Shown here: positions 7,944-16,020 of the stretch, one piece after another
Layout: every line of letters starts with the position of its first letter
Position numbering within the stretch: position 1 is the stretch's first letter
Source of the DNA: Oceanimonas sp052119705
GTDB taxonomy: Bacteria > Pseudomonadota > Gammaproteobacteria > Enterobacterales > Aeromonadaceae
Assembly (NCBI RefSeq): GCF_052119705.1
Contig: NZ_JBGQOP010000005.1
Coordinates: 1 to 64,000, forward strand
DNA: 64,000 nucleotides
Direction of reading: 5' to 3'
Notes under the pieces: model-generated
What the model saw: only the letters and a program-made list of their open reading frames with translations
What the model was told of the DNA's origin: nothing
Databases searched by the model: none
Made by a program: the position numbers and the translations under genes

Positions 7944-9457
7944 ATCTAGCCCTAGTGTTACCTATTTTTATTCCCATGCTGGCGGGTGCCTTAACGCTGG
8001 CCTGCTGGCAATGGCGCAACGTACAACGTTGGCTATCGGTGTTGTCTGGCGTGGGCCTGTTGCTGGCGGGTATTTCTCTGTTTAGCCAAGTGCGCGAGCA
8101 AGGCATCTTAGTCGCTTATATAGGCAACTGGGCCGCTCCTTATGGCATTACCTTAGTGGCGGATTTACTGAGCGCCATCATGGTATTGGTGACCGGTATT
8201 GTGGGTTTAAGCGTGGCCATCTATTCGCTGGCCACCATGAGCCGCAGGCATGAAGCCTTTGGTTATTATCCGCTGTTACATTTGATGCTGGCCGGCGTGG
8301 CCGGTGCCTTTTTAACCGGCGATATTTTTAATCTTTATGTGTGGTTTGAGATCATGTTGGTGGCCTCGTTTGGCCTAATGATCTTGGGTGGCGAACGGGC
8401 GCAAATGGAGGGGGCGGTCAAATACGTCACCTTAAATTTACTGTCTTCGGCCTTGTTCTTAACGGCGGTAGGTTTGCTCTACGGTTACGCGGGCACGCTG
8501 AATATGGCGGACTTGGCGGTTAAACTTGGCAGCGGCGAACAGCCGGGCTTAGTGACGGTCATCGCCATGCTGTTTATGGTGGCGTTTGGCATTAAGGCGG
8601 CGGCGTTTCCGCTGTTCTTCTGGCTGCCGGCGTCGTATCACACGCCACCGGTGGCGATTTCGGCGGTGTTTGCCGGCTTGCTGACTAAGGTGGGCGTTTA
8701 CGCCCTGTATCGCGTGTTTAGCCTGATCTTCGTGCAAGATGTCGACTTAACCCACCACAACATTTTAATGGCCATGGGCATCTTTACCATGCTCACCGGC
8801 GTGCTGGGCGCGGCGGCGCAGTTTGAAGTGCGGCGTATTCTTTCGTTTCATATCGTCAGCCAAATTGGCTATATGCTGGTGGGTTTGGCGCTGTTTACGC
8901 CGCTGGCCATCGCCGGTGGCGTCTTCTATATTTTTCACCACATTATCGTGAAGACCAATCTGTTTCTGATAAGCGGCATCATGTATCGCTATCACGGCAG
9001 CTACGACTTAGCCAAGTTGGGTGGACTGTATCGCACCACGCCTTGGCTGGCCTTGTTATTCTTAATTCCTGCCATGTCGCTGGCGGGCATACCGCCGCTG
9101 TCGGGCTTTTTTGCTAAATATACGGTGATCAAAGCCGGCGTCTTAGAAGGCGCTTGGTGGATGGTGGGTATCGCCTTGTTAGTGGGCCTGCTGACCTTAT
9201 ATTCCATGGTGAAAATTTGGGCCGAGGCCTTTTGGAAGCCGCTACCCGATGAGGCGAAACCGCTGCGCGGCGGCGAAGACCCGCATCGTTATTTGTTGTA
9301 TCTGCCGGTGGCAGTGTTGGCCGGCATGACGCTGACTATCGGCCTAAGCGCCGAGTGGTTTGTGCAATTAGCGCTCGATACCGCCGAGCAGTTATTAACG
9401 CCGAGCGGGTATATTGATGCGGTGTTAGGACCGCTTGAAACTAGGAGTCGCCCATGA
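7940..9457 (+). CDS. mnhD: Mrp-type Na+/H+ antiporter subunit D
   Basis: 505-residue NuoN/NuoM-like membrane subunit with about 14 helices. The conserved Glu lies in WFEIMLVASFGLM and the Lys residues in GIKAAAFPLFFWLPASYHTPP and LLTKVGVYALYR, as expected for the proton path of Mrp subunit D. It starts with GTG at 7940, which overlaps the mnhC stop by 4 bp. It overlaps mnhE by 4 bp. Confidence 0.93.
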   Translation: MNLALVLPIFIPMLAGALTLACWQWRNVQRWLSVLSGVGLLLAGISLFSQVREQGILVAYIGNWAAPYGITLVADLLSAIMVLVTGIVGLSVAIYSLATMSRRHEAFGYYPLLHLMLAGVAGAFLTGDIFNLYVWFEIMLVASFGLMILGGERAQMEGAVKYVTLNLLSSALFLTAVGLLYGYAGTLNMADLAVKLGSGEQPGLVTVIAMLFMVAFGIKAAAFPLFFWLPASYHTPPVAISAVFAGLLTKVGVYALYRVFSLIFVQDVDLTHHNILMAMGIFTMLTGVLGAAAQFEVRRILSFHIVSQIGYMLVGLALFTPLAIAGGVFYIFHHIIVKTNLFLISGIMYRYHGSYDLAKLGGLYRTTPWLALLFLIPAMSLAGIPPLSGFFAKYTVIKAGVLEGAWWMVGIALLVGLLTLYSMVKIWAEAFWKPLPDEAKPLRGGEDPHRYLLYLPVAVLAGMTLTIGLSAEWFVQLALDTAEQLLTPSGYIDAVLGPLETRSRP

Positions 9458-9927
9458 AGGCCTTTGGCTGGAATATGATGTTGGCCCTGTGTTGGGTCAT
9501 TTTATCGGGCAGTTACAGCATCACGAACTTGGTGGCCGGTATGGTGCTCAGTTATTTTGTGTTGGCCTATGTGGCGCGAGATAAGCCGGAATTTGCCAAC
9601 TACTTTGGTAAGTTGCTGAATCTCATCGGCTTTGTCTTGTTTTTTATTTGGGATCTCACTAAAGCCAACGCTCGGGTTGCCTATGACGTACTTACGCCTA
9701 CCCACTTGATGCGCCCCGCCGTGATTGCCATACCGCTGGATTTAAAAGACGATGCCGCTATTAGCTTATTTGCCAACTTGATTACGGTGACACCCGGCTC
9801 GTTGGCGCTGGACGTATCCAGCGATCGCAAGGTGTTGTATGTACATCTGATGTATCTGGATGACGAGGGTGCGCAGCTGGCGGAGCTAAAATCGTTAGAA
9901 GCCAGAGTGATGAATTTGTTGAGGTAA
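9454..9927 (+). CDS. mnhE: Mrp-type Na+/H+ antiporter subunit E
   Basis: 157-residue MnhE family protein: two or three N-terminal membrane helices followed by a soluble domain. The motif ANLITVTPGSLALDVS near residues 108-124 is typical of MnhE. It overlaps mnhD by 4 bp and is followed by mnhF after 3 bp. Confidence 0.92.
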   Translation: MKAFGWNMMLALCWVILSGSYSITNLVAGMVLSYFVLAYVARDKPEFANYFGKLLNLIGFVLFFIWDLTKANARVAYDVLTPTHLMRPAVIAIPLDLKDDAAISLFANLITVTPGSLALDVSSDRKVLYVHLMYLDDEGAQLAELKSLEARVMNLLR

Positions 9928-9930
9928 ACC

Positions 9931-10206
9931 ATGCTTGAGATTTCGATTACCATCTCTTTTATTTTTTTAAGTCTCGGTCTAGTGCTGGCCACCATACGCC
10001 TGTTACTTGGCCCCACACTGCCCGATCGGGTGGTGGCGTTGGAAGTGATCGCCTCCATGACTGTGGGTTTTATTGTGCTTTATAGCGTCAGCTATGGCGT
10101 GCCGGCGCTGATCGATGTGGCCTTGGTGCTGGCGCTGACCTCATTTTTAACGGCGGTGGCCTTTGCCCGTTATTTGGAGCGAGGAGCGCAACTGAATGAT
10201 GACTGA
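9931..10206 (+). CDS. mnhF: Mrp-type Na+/H+ antiporter subunit F
   Basis: 91-residue MnhF/PhaF family protein with three membrane helices. The segment RLLLGPTLPDRVVALEVIA is the family signature, and ALIDVALVLALTSFLTAVAFARY closes the protein. The reading frame overlaps the start of mnhG. Confidence 0.93.
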   Translation: MLEISITISFIFLSLGLVLATIRLLLGPTLPDRVVALEVIASMTVGFIVLYSVSYGVPALIDVALVLALTSFLTAVAFARYLERGAQLNDD

Positions 10207-10585
10207 ACTCATAACCAGTTTCTTATTGTTGCTGGGCGCGTTTTTAATGCTGCTCTCAGGGATTGGCATTATACGCATGCCAGATTTATTAACCCGCATG
10301 CACGCCACCAGTAAGGCCGGTGCCTTAGGCATCGGCATTATGGCTTGTGGTTATATGGTGTTTTACAGTGCAGAAACCAGCTTAGTGGTACGCGCGCTTG
10401 CCATGATAGTGTTCGTAATAGTCACAGCACCCATAGCCGCGCATGTGTTGGCCCGCGCCGGTTATTTTGTGGGTATTGAGCTGTGGGATCGCACCGTTAA
10501 AGATGTGATCAAAGAACGCTACGACTTAAAAACACGCCGCTTAGGCAGCGCGCCTAAACTTAGGGATGATGAGGAAACTTATTAA
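10196..10585 (+). CDS. mnhG: Mrp-type Na+/H+ antiporter subunit G
   Basis: 129-residue MnhG/PhaG protein with three membrane helices. GIGIIRMPDLLTRMHATSKAGALG is the family signature, seen here in two overlapping parts around residues 22-46. Two ATG codons (10196 and 10199) are adjacent; either may start the protein. It overlaps mnhF by 11 bp and ends the antiporter operon, followed by a strong terminator at 10655. Confidence 0.93.
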   Translation: MMTELITSFLLLLGAFLMLLSGIGIIRMPDLLTRMHATSKAGALGIGIMACGYMVFYSAETSLVVRALAMIVFVIVTAPIAAHVLARAGYFVGIELWDRTVKDVIKERYDLKTRRLGSAPKLRDDEETY

Positions 10586-10637
10586 CAAGCTGGAAGCTTT
10601 AAGCGGTAAGCCGTAAGTGAACAGCTAAAAATAAGAC

Positions 10638-10726
10638 ATAGCGCCGAGCGCTAAGCAAAAAGCCGAACTCTATGAGTTCGGCTTTTTGCTTTCACTGACG
10701 GTCTTTCTGCGCTTGGTGCTCGGTGC
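10638..10726. repeat. family 2 paired-arm repeat around the mnh terminator
   Basis: Left arm AGCGCCGAGCGCTAAGC (about 10639-10655) and right arm GCGCTTGGTGCTCGGTGCT (10709-10726) are imperfect complements. They bracket the mnhG terminator. The same motif recurs at 23967, 24066 (inverted), 30685, 62372 and 63866. Confidence 0.6.
10655..10692. terminator. bidirectional terminator between mnhG and the receiver gene
   Basis: Perfect 16-bp stem (10655-10670 with 10674-10689), loop TAT, with T5 and A5 tracts at the stem base, so it works for the mnh operon on plus and for the signalling operon on minus. Confidence 0.9.
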
Positions 10727-10746
10727 TGTATTTTCCTCACGCCTCA

Positions 10747-11136
10747 CTACTTACTGCTCTGCCAAATCGCTTTTACTTGCTCGGGCAACTTAATGGGATC
10801 GAAGGGTTTGGCGATGACATCTAGCGCCCCCAAGGCTTTGTAGGCGGCAATTTCTTGGGGCTGAATTTTTGCCGTCATAAAGGCGATGGGAATCTGAGCC
10901 AGCTCCGGATGTTGGCGAAGCGCGATTAAGGTGCTGGGGCCGTCCATACTGGGCATCATCACATCCAGCAAGATCAACTGGGGCGTAAAGGCGGGCGCTT
11001 GTAATAGCGCTTGCTCGCCACTGGTGCACAGTAACACCTCAAAGCCGCCGACCATTTCCAGTGCCAATTGGGCTATCTCGCGTATATCAGCATCATCTTC
11101 TACGTACAAAATTCGGCTTAGGGCTGGGTGGGGCAT
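10747..11136 (-). CDS. single-domain CheY-like response regulator
   Basis: 129 residues, a receiver domain only. The acidic pocket is E13-D14-D15, the phospho-acceptor is D58 in LILLDVMMP, the switch Thr is in FMTAK (T88) and the conserved Lys is K110 in IAKPF. With no output domain it must act through a protein partner, perhaps as a phosphate sink or an adaptor. It is the last gene of a three-gene minus-strand unit, 8 bp after the REC-HDOD gene, with AGGAA as its ribosome site. The facing histidine kinases at 14206 and 16020 are natural candidate partners (inference). Confidence 0.9.
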   Translation of the reverse strand: MPHPALSRILYVEDDADIREIAQLALEMVGGFEVLLCTSGEQALLQAPAFTPQLILLDVMMPSMDGPSTLIALRQHPELAQIPIAFMTAKIQPQEIAAYKALGALDVIAKPFDPIKLPEQVKAIWQSSK

Positions 11137-11144
11137 ATTCGTTC

Positions 11145-12353
11145 CTAGTGGTCAGAAGATAAGGAAGGGGTCGTCAGTATGGGTTGATCTGGGGGGGCGG
11201 TGTCATTCGCTTTGGGCCACCATTTTTCTACTTCTAAGCCTGCTTGGCGCAGCATACGCAGCGCTTCTGGGGTATCTAAACGAGACGCCACTCTTAAGGC
11301 GGCCAAATGCATGATTAGTAAAGGTCGTTGCGTGGCATGGGTAGGCGCTTGGTGAATGGCGCCGATTAGCTCGCGCGTGGGCAATGGCAAGCCCCACTGT
11401 ATTTTAAGTCGATTGCCATAATTCGGGCTCCATTCGGCAATTGCTAATGGCAGCTGTTCATCGGCTAACTTGCCGCCTTGGTTAATAAAATCTTGCAGGG
11501 CGCGCAGTACCGCTAGTTCCCCCACGCGACTTAAGAGGCCGGCGGTATAACAGCTGGCGCTGCTTAAGCCCACACTCATTGTCATGGCGCGCGCCAGACT
11601 GGCCACTTGTTCAGCCGTGGTGTGATAAAACTGTGCTTGCTCTAGCAGACGCGGGTCTTGCAGAGAGCCGCGAATATCCAGCGCCAGTGCCATGGCCGCC
11701 GCCAAAGCCATATCGATCCCTAGGGTGCTAATCGCCTCATCGACGCGACTAATGGGTTGGCCACTGCGTTTTAATGAGGCGCCATTGGCCAGATGCAGTA
11801 GGCGAGCCGTCAGCGGTATCTCATTTTGCCAAGCTCGCGCCAAGTCTTGTGCTGACAATTCAGCACTTTTCTCCAGCAAGGGCCATACGGCTTCCAGCGC
11901 TAGCTCGCTGGGTAAAGTCAGCTTGCCGGTTAACGTCTGGCTTAACCAAGAGCTTAAACAAACAGTGAGATCAGCTTGGCTCTGTTGTTGAATAAGGCGA
12001 GCTAACAGCGGCTCTAACCGTTGCTGCAACATCGACAGGTTTAACGGTTTGGCAATAAACTCGCTTACCCCACAGCGCGCCGCCGCGATCACCGCTTCTC
12101 GGTCGGAATGGGCACTGATCATGACAATTGGTAATTCAGGCGCTTGGCTGCGCACTAACTTTACCAAGTCTAGGCCTGAGCCATCCGTGAGCTGACGGTC
12201 GCAAATCAACAACTGCATGCTAGGTTGCCAGCTGGCTTTGGCCGCCGCCAAGGTGCTGCAGTGTTGCACTTGAGCATGGGGCACTAAATTGCCTAGTACC
12301 AATTCAATAAGCTCGGCCACTAGAGGGTCATCTTCTAACAGTAAAATATCCAT
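11145..12353 (-). CDS. response regulator with HDOD output domain
   Basis: 402 residues. An N-terminal receiver (1-120) has E7-D8-D9 and D52 in LLICDRQL, with Lys in FIAKPLN. A HDOD domain (about 145-340) follows, recognisable from SAQDLARAWQNEIPLTARLLHLANGA and ISTLGIDMALAAAMALAL. HDOD is an HD-GYP relative that usually lacks catalytic residues, and I see no HD-GYP motif. Such proteins commonly link phosphorelay input to motility, biofilm or stress output. It is 2 bp downstream of the GGDEF gene, so co-translated. Confidence 0.88.
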   Translation of the reverse strand: MDILLLEDDPLVAELIELVLGNLVPHAQVQHCSTLAAAKASWQPSMQLLICDRQLTDGSGLDLVKLVRSQAPELPIVMISAHSDREAVIAAARCGVSEFIAKPLNLSMLQQRLEPLLARLIQQQSQADLTVCLSSWLSQTLTGKLTLPSELALEAVWPLLEKSAELSAQDLARAWQNEIPLTARLLHLANGASLKRSGQPISRVDEAISTLGIDMALAAAMALALDIRGSLQDPRLLEQAQFYHTTAEQVASLARAMTMSVGLSSASCYTAGLLSRVGELAVLRALQDFINQGGKLADEQLPLAIAEWSPNYGNRLKIQWGLPLPTRELIGAIHQAPTHATQRPLLIMHLAALRVASRLDTPEALRMLRQAGLEVEKWWPKANDTAPPDQPILTTPSLSSDH

Positions 12354-12355
12354 GG

Positions 12356-14032
12356 TTAATCAGACGTATCCTGAGCTAAATTCGCGTCTCGGCCCAAGCG
12401 CGAGTGCTGATAACAAGTGACGCCATCGCGGCCGACACTTTTTTGCTGATACAGGGCCATATCTGCCGCGTTTAGAGCTTGTTCCTCATTGCTAAAATCA
12501 TTGAGCTCGGCCAAGCCTACACTTACGGTCACGTTAAAGGTAGCGTCGCTGCCGATAAAGCTCAGCTGGGAAAAATGATAACAAATATCCTTAAACATCA
12601 GTTCGGCTTGGGCCAGTTTACAGTCGGGTAAGATCACCACAAATTCTTCGCCACCATAGCGGCCTAAATGGTCTGTGGTGCGTAGCCGTTGTTGTAATAC
12701 TTGCGCCAAGGCCTTGATCACCAAGTCACCCACGCCATGGCCATGGTTATCGTTCACTTGCTTAAAATGATCTAAGTCTAAGATGGCGAGACTGGTGGGG
12801 TGGCCAATGCGCTGTACGCGTGCGTATTCATGAGTGAGCGCTTGCTTGATATGGGAGTGATTGAGTAGGCCAGTTAAGCCATCGCAAGATACTAACTTGG
12901 AGAGCTGGCGCGCGCGATAACAAAGGGTGCGTACCGTACGGATCAGCTGCTCATCGGAAATCGGCTTGGTGATAAATTCATCGGCGCCTTGGGCGAGGGC
13001 ATTAATCTGTAAATCGCGGTCTTGCTCAGAAGATAAATAAATAATCGGTAAGCTTAGCCATTCGGGCTCTAGGCGGATCATGCGCGCCAAGGTTACGCCG
13101 GAATAAGGCGGCATATGCACATCTAACAGCACTATATCTGGGCGAAACTCTGCCAGCACAGTCAACAAACCTTCAGGCTCATGCATGACTCTGACATTCT
13201 TACCCGCGTGGCTGAGTACCAATCGATAGTGCTCGGTGAGCTCTTGATCGTCATCGAGCAGTAATACCTTACTGGCATGAGGTTTTTGTTGTTCGACTTT
13301 CAGTTGTTCTATGCGTTTGGCCAATTTAGGCACCTTGACCGGCTGCATAAATAGGCCATCGGCACCTTGTTCGGCCAAGGCATAACGAGCCTGAAAACTG
13401 TCGTCTTGGCCTATGCATAAAATGGGTGCCGGCGTGTGGTGTTGCTGCTGGGCTTGGTGCTTATTCCAGCTCACCACTTGGCTTAATAGCGCGGCAGGCG
13501 TGATGATAATGCTCGCTGGTAGCCAACACTGTTCACACTGGGTGGGTAGCTGCTCACAACGGCGTACCAGAAAACCATAGGTGACCAAGGCATCGGCGAG
13601 ATCATTTAAAGCCGAGTCCAGCACTAATAATTGTGTTTTGTCACCTGTGGTGCCGGTTAAGTCCAAGCTTAGGTTTGCCGTGTTGGGAGCAGCTGCCGTG
13701 ATTAACCATTGCGGTAGTTGGCCTAACCGTGCCAGCAGCTGCGGCGCAAGTGGGCTTGCATTAGCGGTATCATAGGAGGTTAATTCCTCTTTAATCAGTT
13801 GTGCTAAGGCTCCCGCTTCTTGGCCTAAAGCCTGAAAACCAAAGGTTCCGCTTGAGCCAGCTAAACGATGCAGTAACTGATCGAGAAACTGCAGCTCATC
13901 AAGAGGACACGGCTCTTGTTGCCATTTGGCTAATTTGGACACTAATTCCGCCAGTTGGGTCGCGGTGCGCCCAGCAAAGCGTTTTTTTAGTACTAGCAGA
14001 TGGGTATCGAGAGCTGTGACTTCAGATGTCAT
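12356..14032 (-). CDS. HPt-REC-GGDEF diguanylate cyclase response regulator
   Basis: 558 residues. An N-terminal HPt-like domain has H55 in LLHRLAGSSGTFGF. A degenerate receiver (about 130-245) has no phospho-Asp (ASIIITPAAL where the Asp strand should be). A good receiver (about 255-375) has VLLLDDDQE and DIVLLDVHMPP. The C-terminal GGDEF domain (about 385-545) has an intact active site GRYGGEEF, preceded by LDLDHFKQVND. It should make cyclic di-GMP when phosphorylated. HPt and REC in one chain suggest an internal phosphorelay. First gene of the three-gene unit, divergent from the kinases with a 173-bp gap. Confidence 0.9.
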   Translation of the reverse strand: MTSEVTALDTHLLVLKKRFAGRTATQLAELVSKLAKWQQEPCPLDELQFLDQLLHRLAGSSGTFGFQALGQEAGALAQLIKEELTSYDTANASPLAPQLLARLGQLPQWLITAAAPNTANLSLDLTGTTGDKTQLLVLDSALNDLADALVTYGFLVRRCEQLPTQCEQCWLPASIIITPAALLSQVVSWNKHQAQQQHHTPAPILCIGQDDSFQARYALAEQGADGLFMQPVKVPKLAKRIEQLKVEQQKPHASKVLLLDDDQELTEHYRLVLSHAGKNVRVMHEPEGLLTVLAEFRPDIVLLDVHMPPYSGVTLARMIRLEPEWLSLPIIYLSSEQDRDLQINALAQGADEFITKPISDEQLIRTVRTLCYRARQLSKLVSCDGLTGLLNHSHIKQALTHEYARVQRIGHPTSLAILDLDHFKQVNDNHGHGVGDLVIKALAQVLQQRLRTTDHLGRYGGEEFVVILPDCKLAQAELMFKDICYHFSQLSFIGSDATFNVTVSVGLAELNDFSNEEQALNAADMALYQQKSVGRDGVTCYQHSRLGRDANLAQDTSD

Positions 14033-14205
14033 GCCTATCCTCCAATAAAGTCGCGGCTAAGAGAAAGTTGCCAACCTGCAGTCACGCTCGTGGTGAACGA
14101 GACCCATATAAAAGGTCGATAATTAAAACCCAGTTTTATCGCTTAATGTTATCACGTTCCGTAATACACTAGCGGCTGCAATGTGCCATCACTAGGAAGA
14201 GTTGG

Positions 14206-16020
14206 ATGCGCGTATCTCTCAAGGGGCGGATCGCCCTGATTATTTTAGTCGCCACTTTGGTGACCATACTCGCCGTACTACTCACTGGCTATCATATGTT
14301 GGTTAAGGACACCGAGCGTCAGTTGCGTGAACATCAAATGGCCGTTACCGAGCGGGCTGCTGAGCAAGTGGAGCATTTGCTGACGCTACGTTTGAACACC
14401 CTAGCCCATATCAGTGTGCAGTTGTCTAACGGTAAGCGTTTGCATTCTGCACCTGAGCTTAATCGAGAGCTGGCACGTCAACGCAGGCTTAATGGCTATG
14501 ATATGTTTCCCGATGGCATAGTGGTGTTAGATAAAAACGCCGTAGCACAAGCTGAGAGCCTATTTGCAGCAGGTCGAGTGGGCACCAATTACGCGAACCT
14601 TCCTCATATACAGCAAGTGCTCCAAAGCAAGCAATTAGTTATTAGTCAGCCACTCATAGATCTGGTCACGGGCCAGCCCTTGATCAGCATGTTACAACCT
14701 ATTCTTTCTGATGATGGTGAGCTGCAGGGTATTTTGCTGGGGGTTATTAATCTCACTCATGCTTCACTCTTACCCGAACAAAGTGTTGGGCAGGCGCGGC
14801 GCGAAGGCACACAGTTTAAGATTATTGACACTCATAACCAGCTGTATATCTACAATGGCGAGCATACTGAGCAATTAACTGAGCTAAAACCCTTACCAAA
14901 GCCATTAGTCGATCCCTTAGTAGACGCGGCTTTCTCTGGCTTCACCGTCGGTATTGCCGGTCAAGGCCCGAAAAAATGGGTATTTGCCAACACCCGACTC
15001 GATACTCTGGGTTGGGTGTTTGTCAGCGCCGTACCCTATGGCCAAGCCATAGCACCGGCGAAAGCCTTCTTTCTGCGCTTTGCCGGAATCAGCCTAGCAG
15101 TGGGGGTGCTCTTGTCGACCTTAGCATTTTGGTTGGTGTGGGCGGCAATAAGGCCGCTTGAAACCATGACCCAACAAATTCGCGACATGACCCGACAAGC
15201 GGGTGACAGTATGCCCTTATCGGAAACTGGCGTGAGTGAGGTGGCAAGCCTTGCCCAAGCTTTCAATCAGCTCACCAATGAGCGCAAGGCGCTGAGCGAA
15301 GTGAAAGATGATTTTGTGGCTGTGATAAGCCATGAGTTGCGCACACCCCTCACCTCCATTAACGGCGCCTTAAAGTTGCTGGGGTCAGGCTTAATCGGGC
15401 CGCTGCCGGAGAAGGCTGCACAGTTAGCCGGCTTAGCCTTACGTAACGGCGAGCGCTTACAGCTGATCATCAACGATTTATTAGACTTTAGTAAGCTGAG
15501 CTGCGGCAAGATGACGCTCACACCCATATCGCTTGAGCTGGGTGAGCTAATCGCGGAAGCCATAACCGCCAATCAGGTTATGGCCAGCCAGTATCAGGTG
15601 CAAACGCGCATGCGAGTGATTAAGCCATTAGCGGCGTGTTTGGATCCGCTGCGGGTGCGGCAAATCTTAGATAACTTGATCAGTAATGCCATTAAGTTTT
15701 CACCCCTACAGGGCAGGGTGACGGTACACGCCGAGCGCCTAAGCTCTGGAATGTTGCGTATCTGCGTGAGTGATCAAGGCCCGGGCATTCCCGCCGATTT
15801 TGCTCCCCAGCTCTTTGAGCGTTTTGTGCAAGCCGAGCATGGCACCATGCGCGCCAGCCAAGGTACAGGCCTGGGTTTAGCCATCTGTAAAGACTTGGTG
15901 AGCTTGATGCAGGGAGAAATCGGGTTTTATAACGAGGGGGGAGCCCATGTTTGGCTCGAACTGCCTTCAACACTTATGCCCACCGCCACAAATACCAGCT
16001 TAGACAAGGAGCCGCTTTAA
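14206..16020 (+). CDS. membrane sensor histidine kinase
   Basis: 604 residues. An N-terminal membrane helix (about 8-30) is followed by a periplasmic sensor region of about 250 residues (Cache-like), a second helix (about 285-310), a HAMP linker, a HisKA domain with H376 in VISHELRTPLTS, and a HATPase domain with N-box NLISNAIKFS, DQGPGIP and GTGLGLAICKDL. There is no receiver domain. It overlaps the next kinase by one base (TAATG). It lies back-to-back with the REC/HDOD/GGDEF unit, a likely source of partners. Confidence 0.9.
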   Translation: MRVSLKGRIALIILVATLVTILAVLLTGYHMLVKDTERQLREHQMAVTERAAEQVEHLLTLRLNTLAHISVQLSNGKRLHSAPELNRELARQRRLNGYDMFPDGIVVLDKNAVAQAESLFAAGRVGTNYANLPHIQQVLQSKQLVISQPLIDLVTGQPLISMLQPILSDDGELQGILLGVINLTHASLLPEQSVGQARREGTQFKIIDTHNQLYIYNGEHTEQLTELKPLPKPLVDPLVDAAFSGFTVGIAGQGPKKWVFANTRLDTLGWVFVSAVPYGQAIAPAKAFFLRFAGISLAVGVLLSTLAFWLVWAAIRPLETMTQQIRDMTRQAGDSMPLSETGVSEVASLAQAFNQLTNERKALSEVKDDFVAVISHELRTPLTSINGALKLLGSGLIGPLPEKAAQLAGLALRNGERLQLIINDLLDFSKLSCGKMTLTPISLELGELIAEAITANQVMASQYQVQTRMRVIKPLAACLDPLRVRQILDNLISNAIKFSPLQGRVTVHAERLSSGMLRICVSDQGPGIPADFAPQLFERFVQAEHGTMRASQGTGLGLAICKDLVSLMQGEIGFYNEGGAHVWLELPSTLMPTATNTSLDKEPL

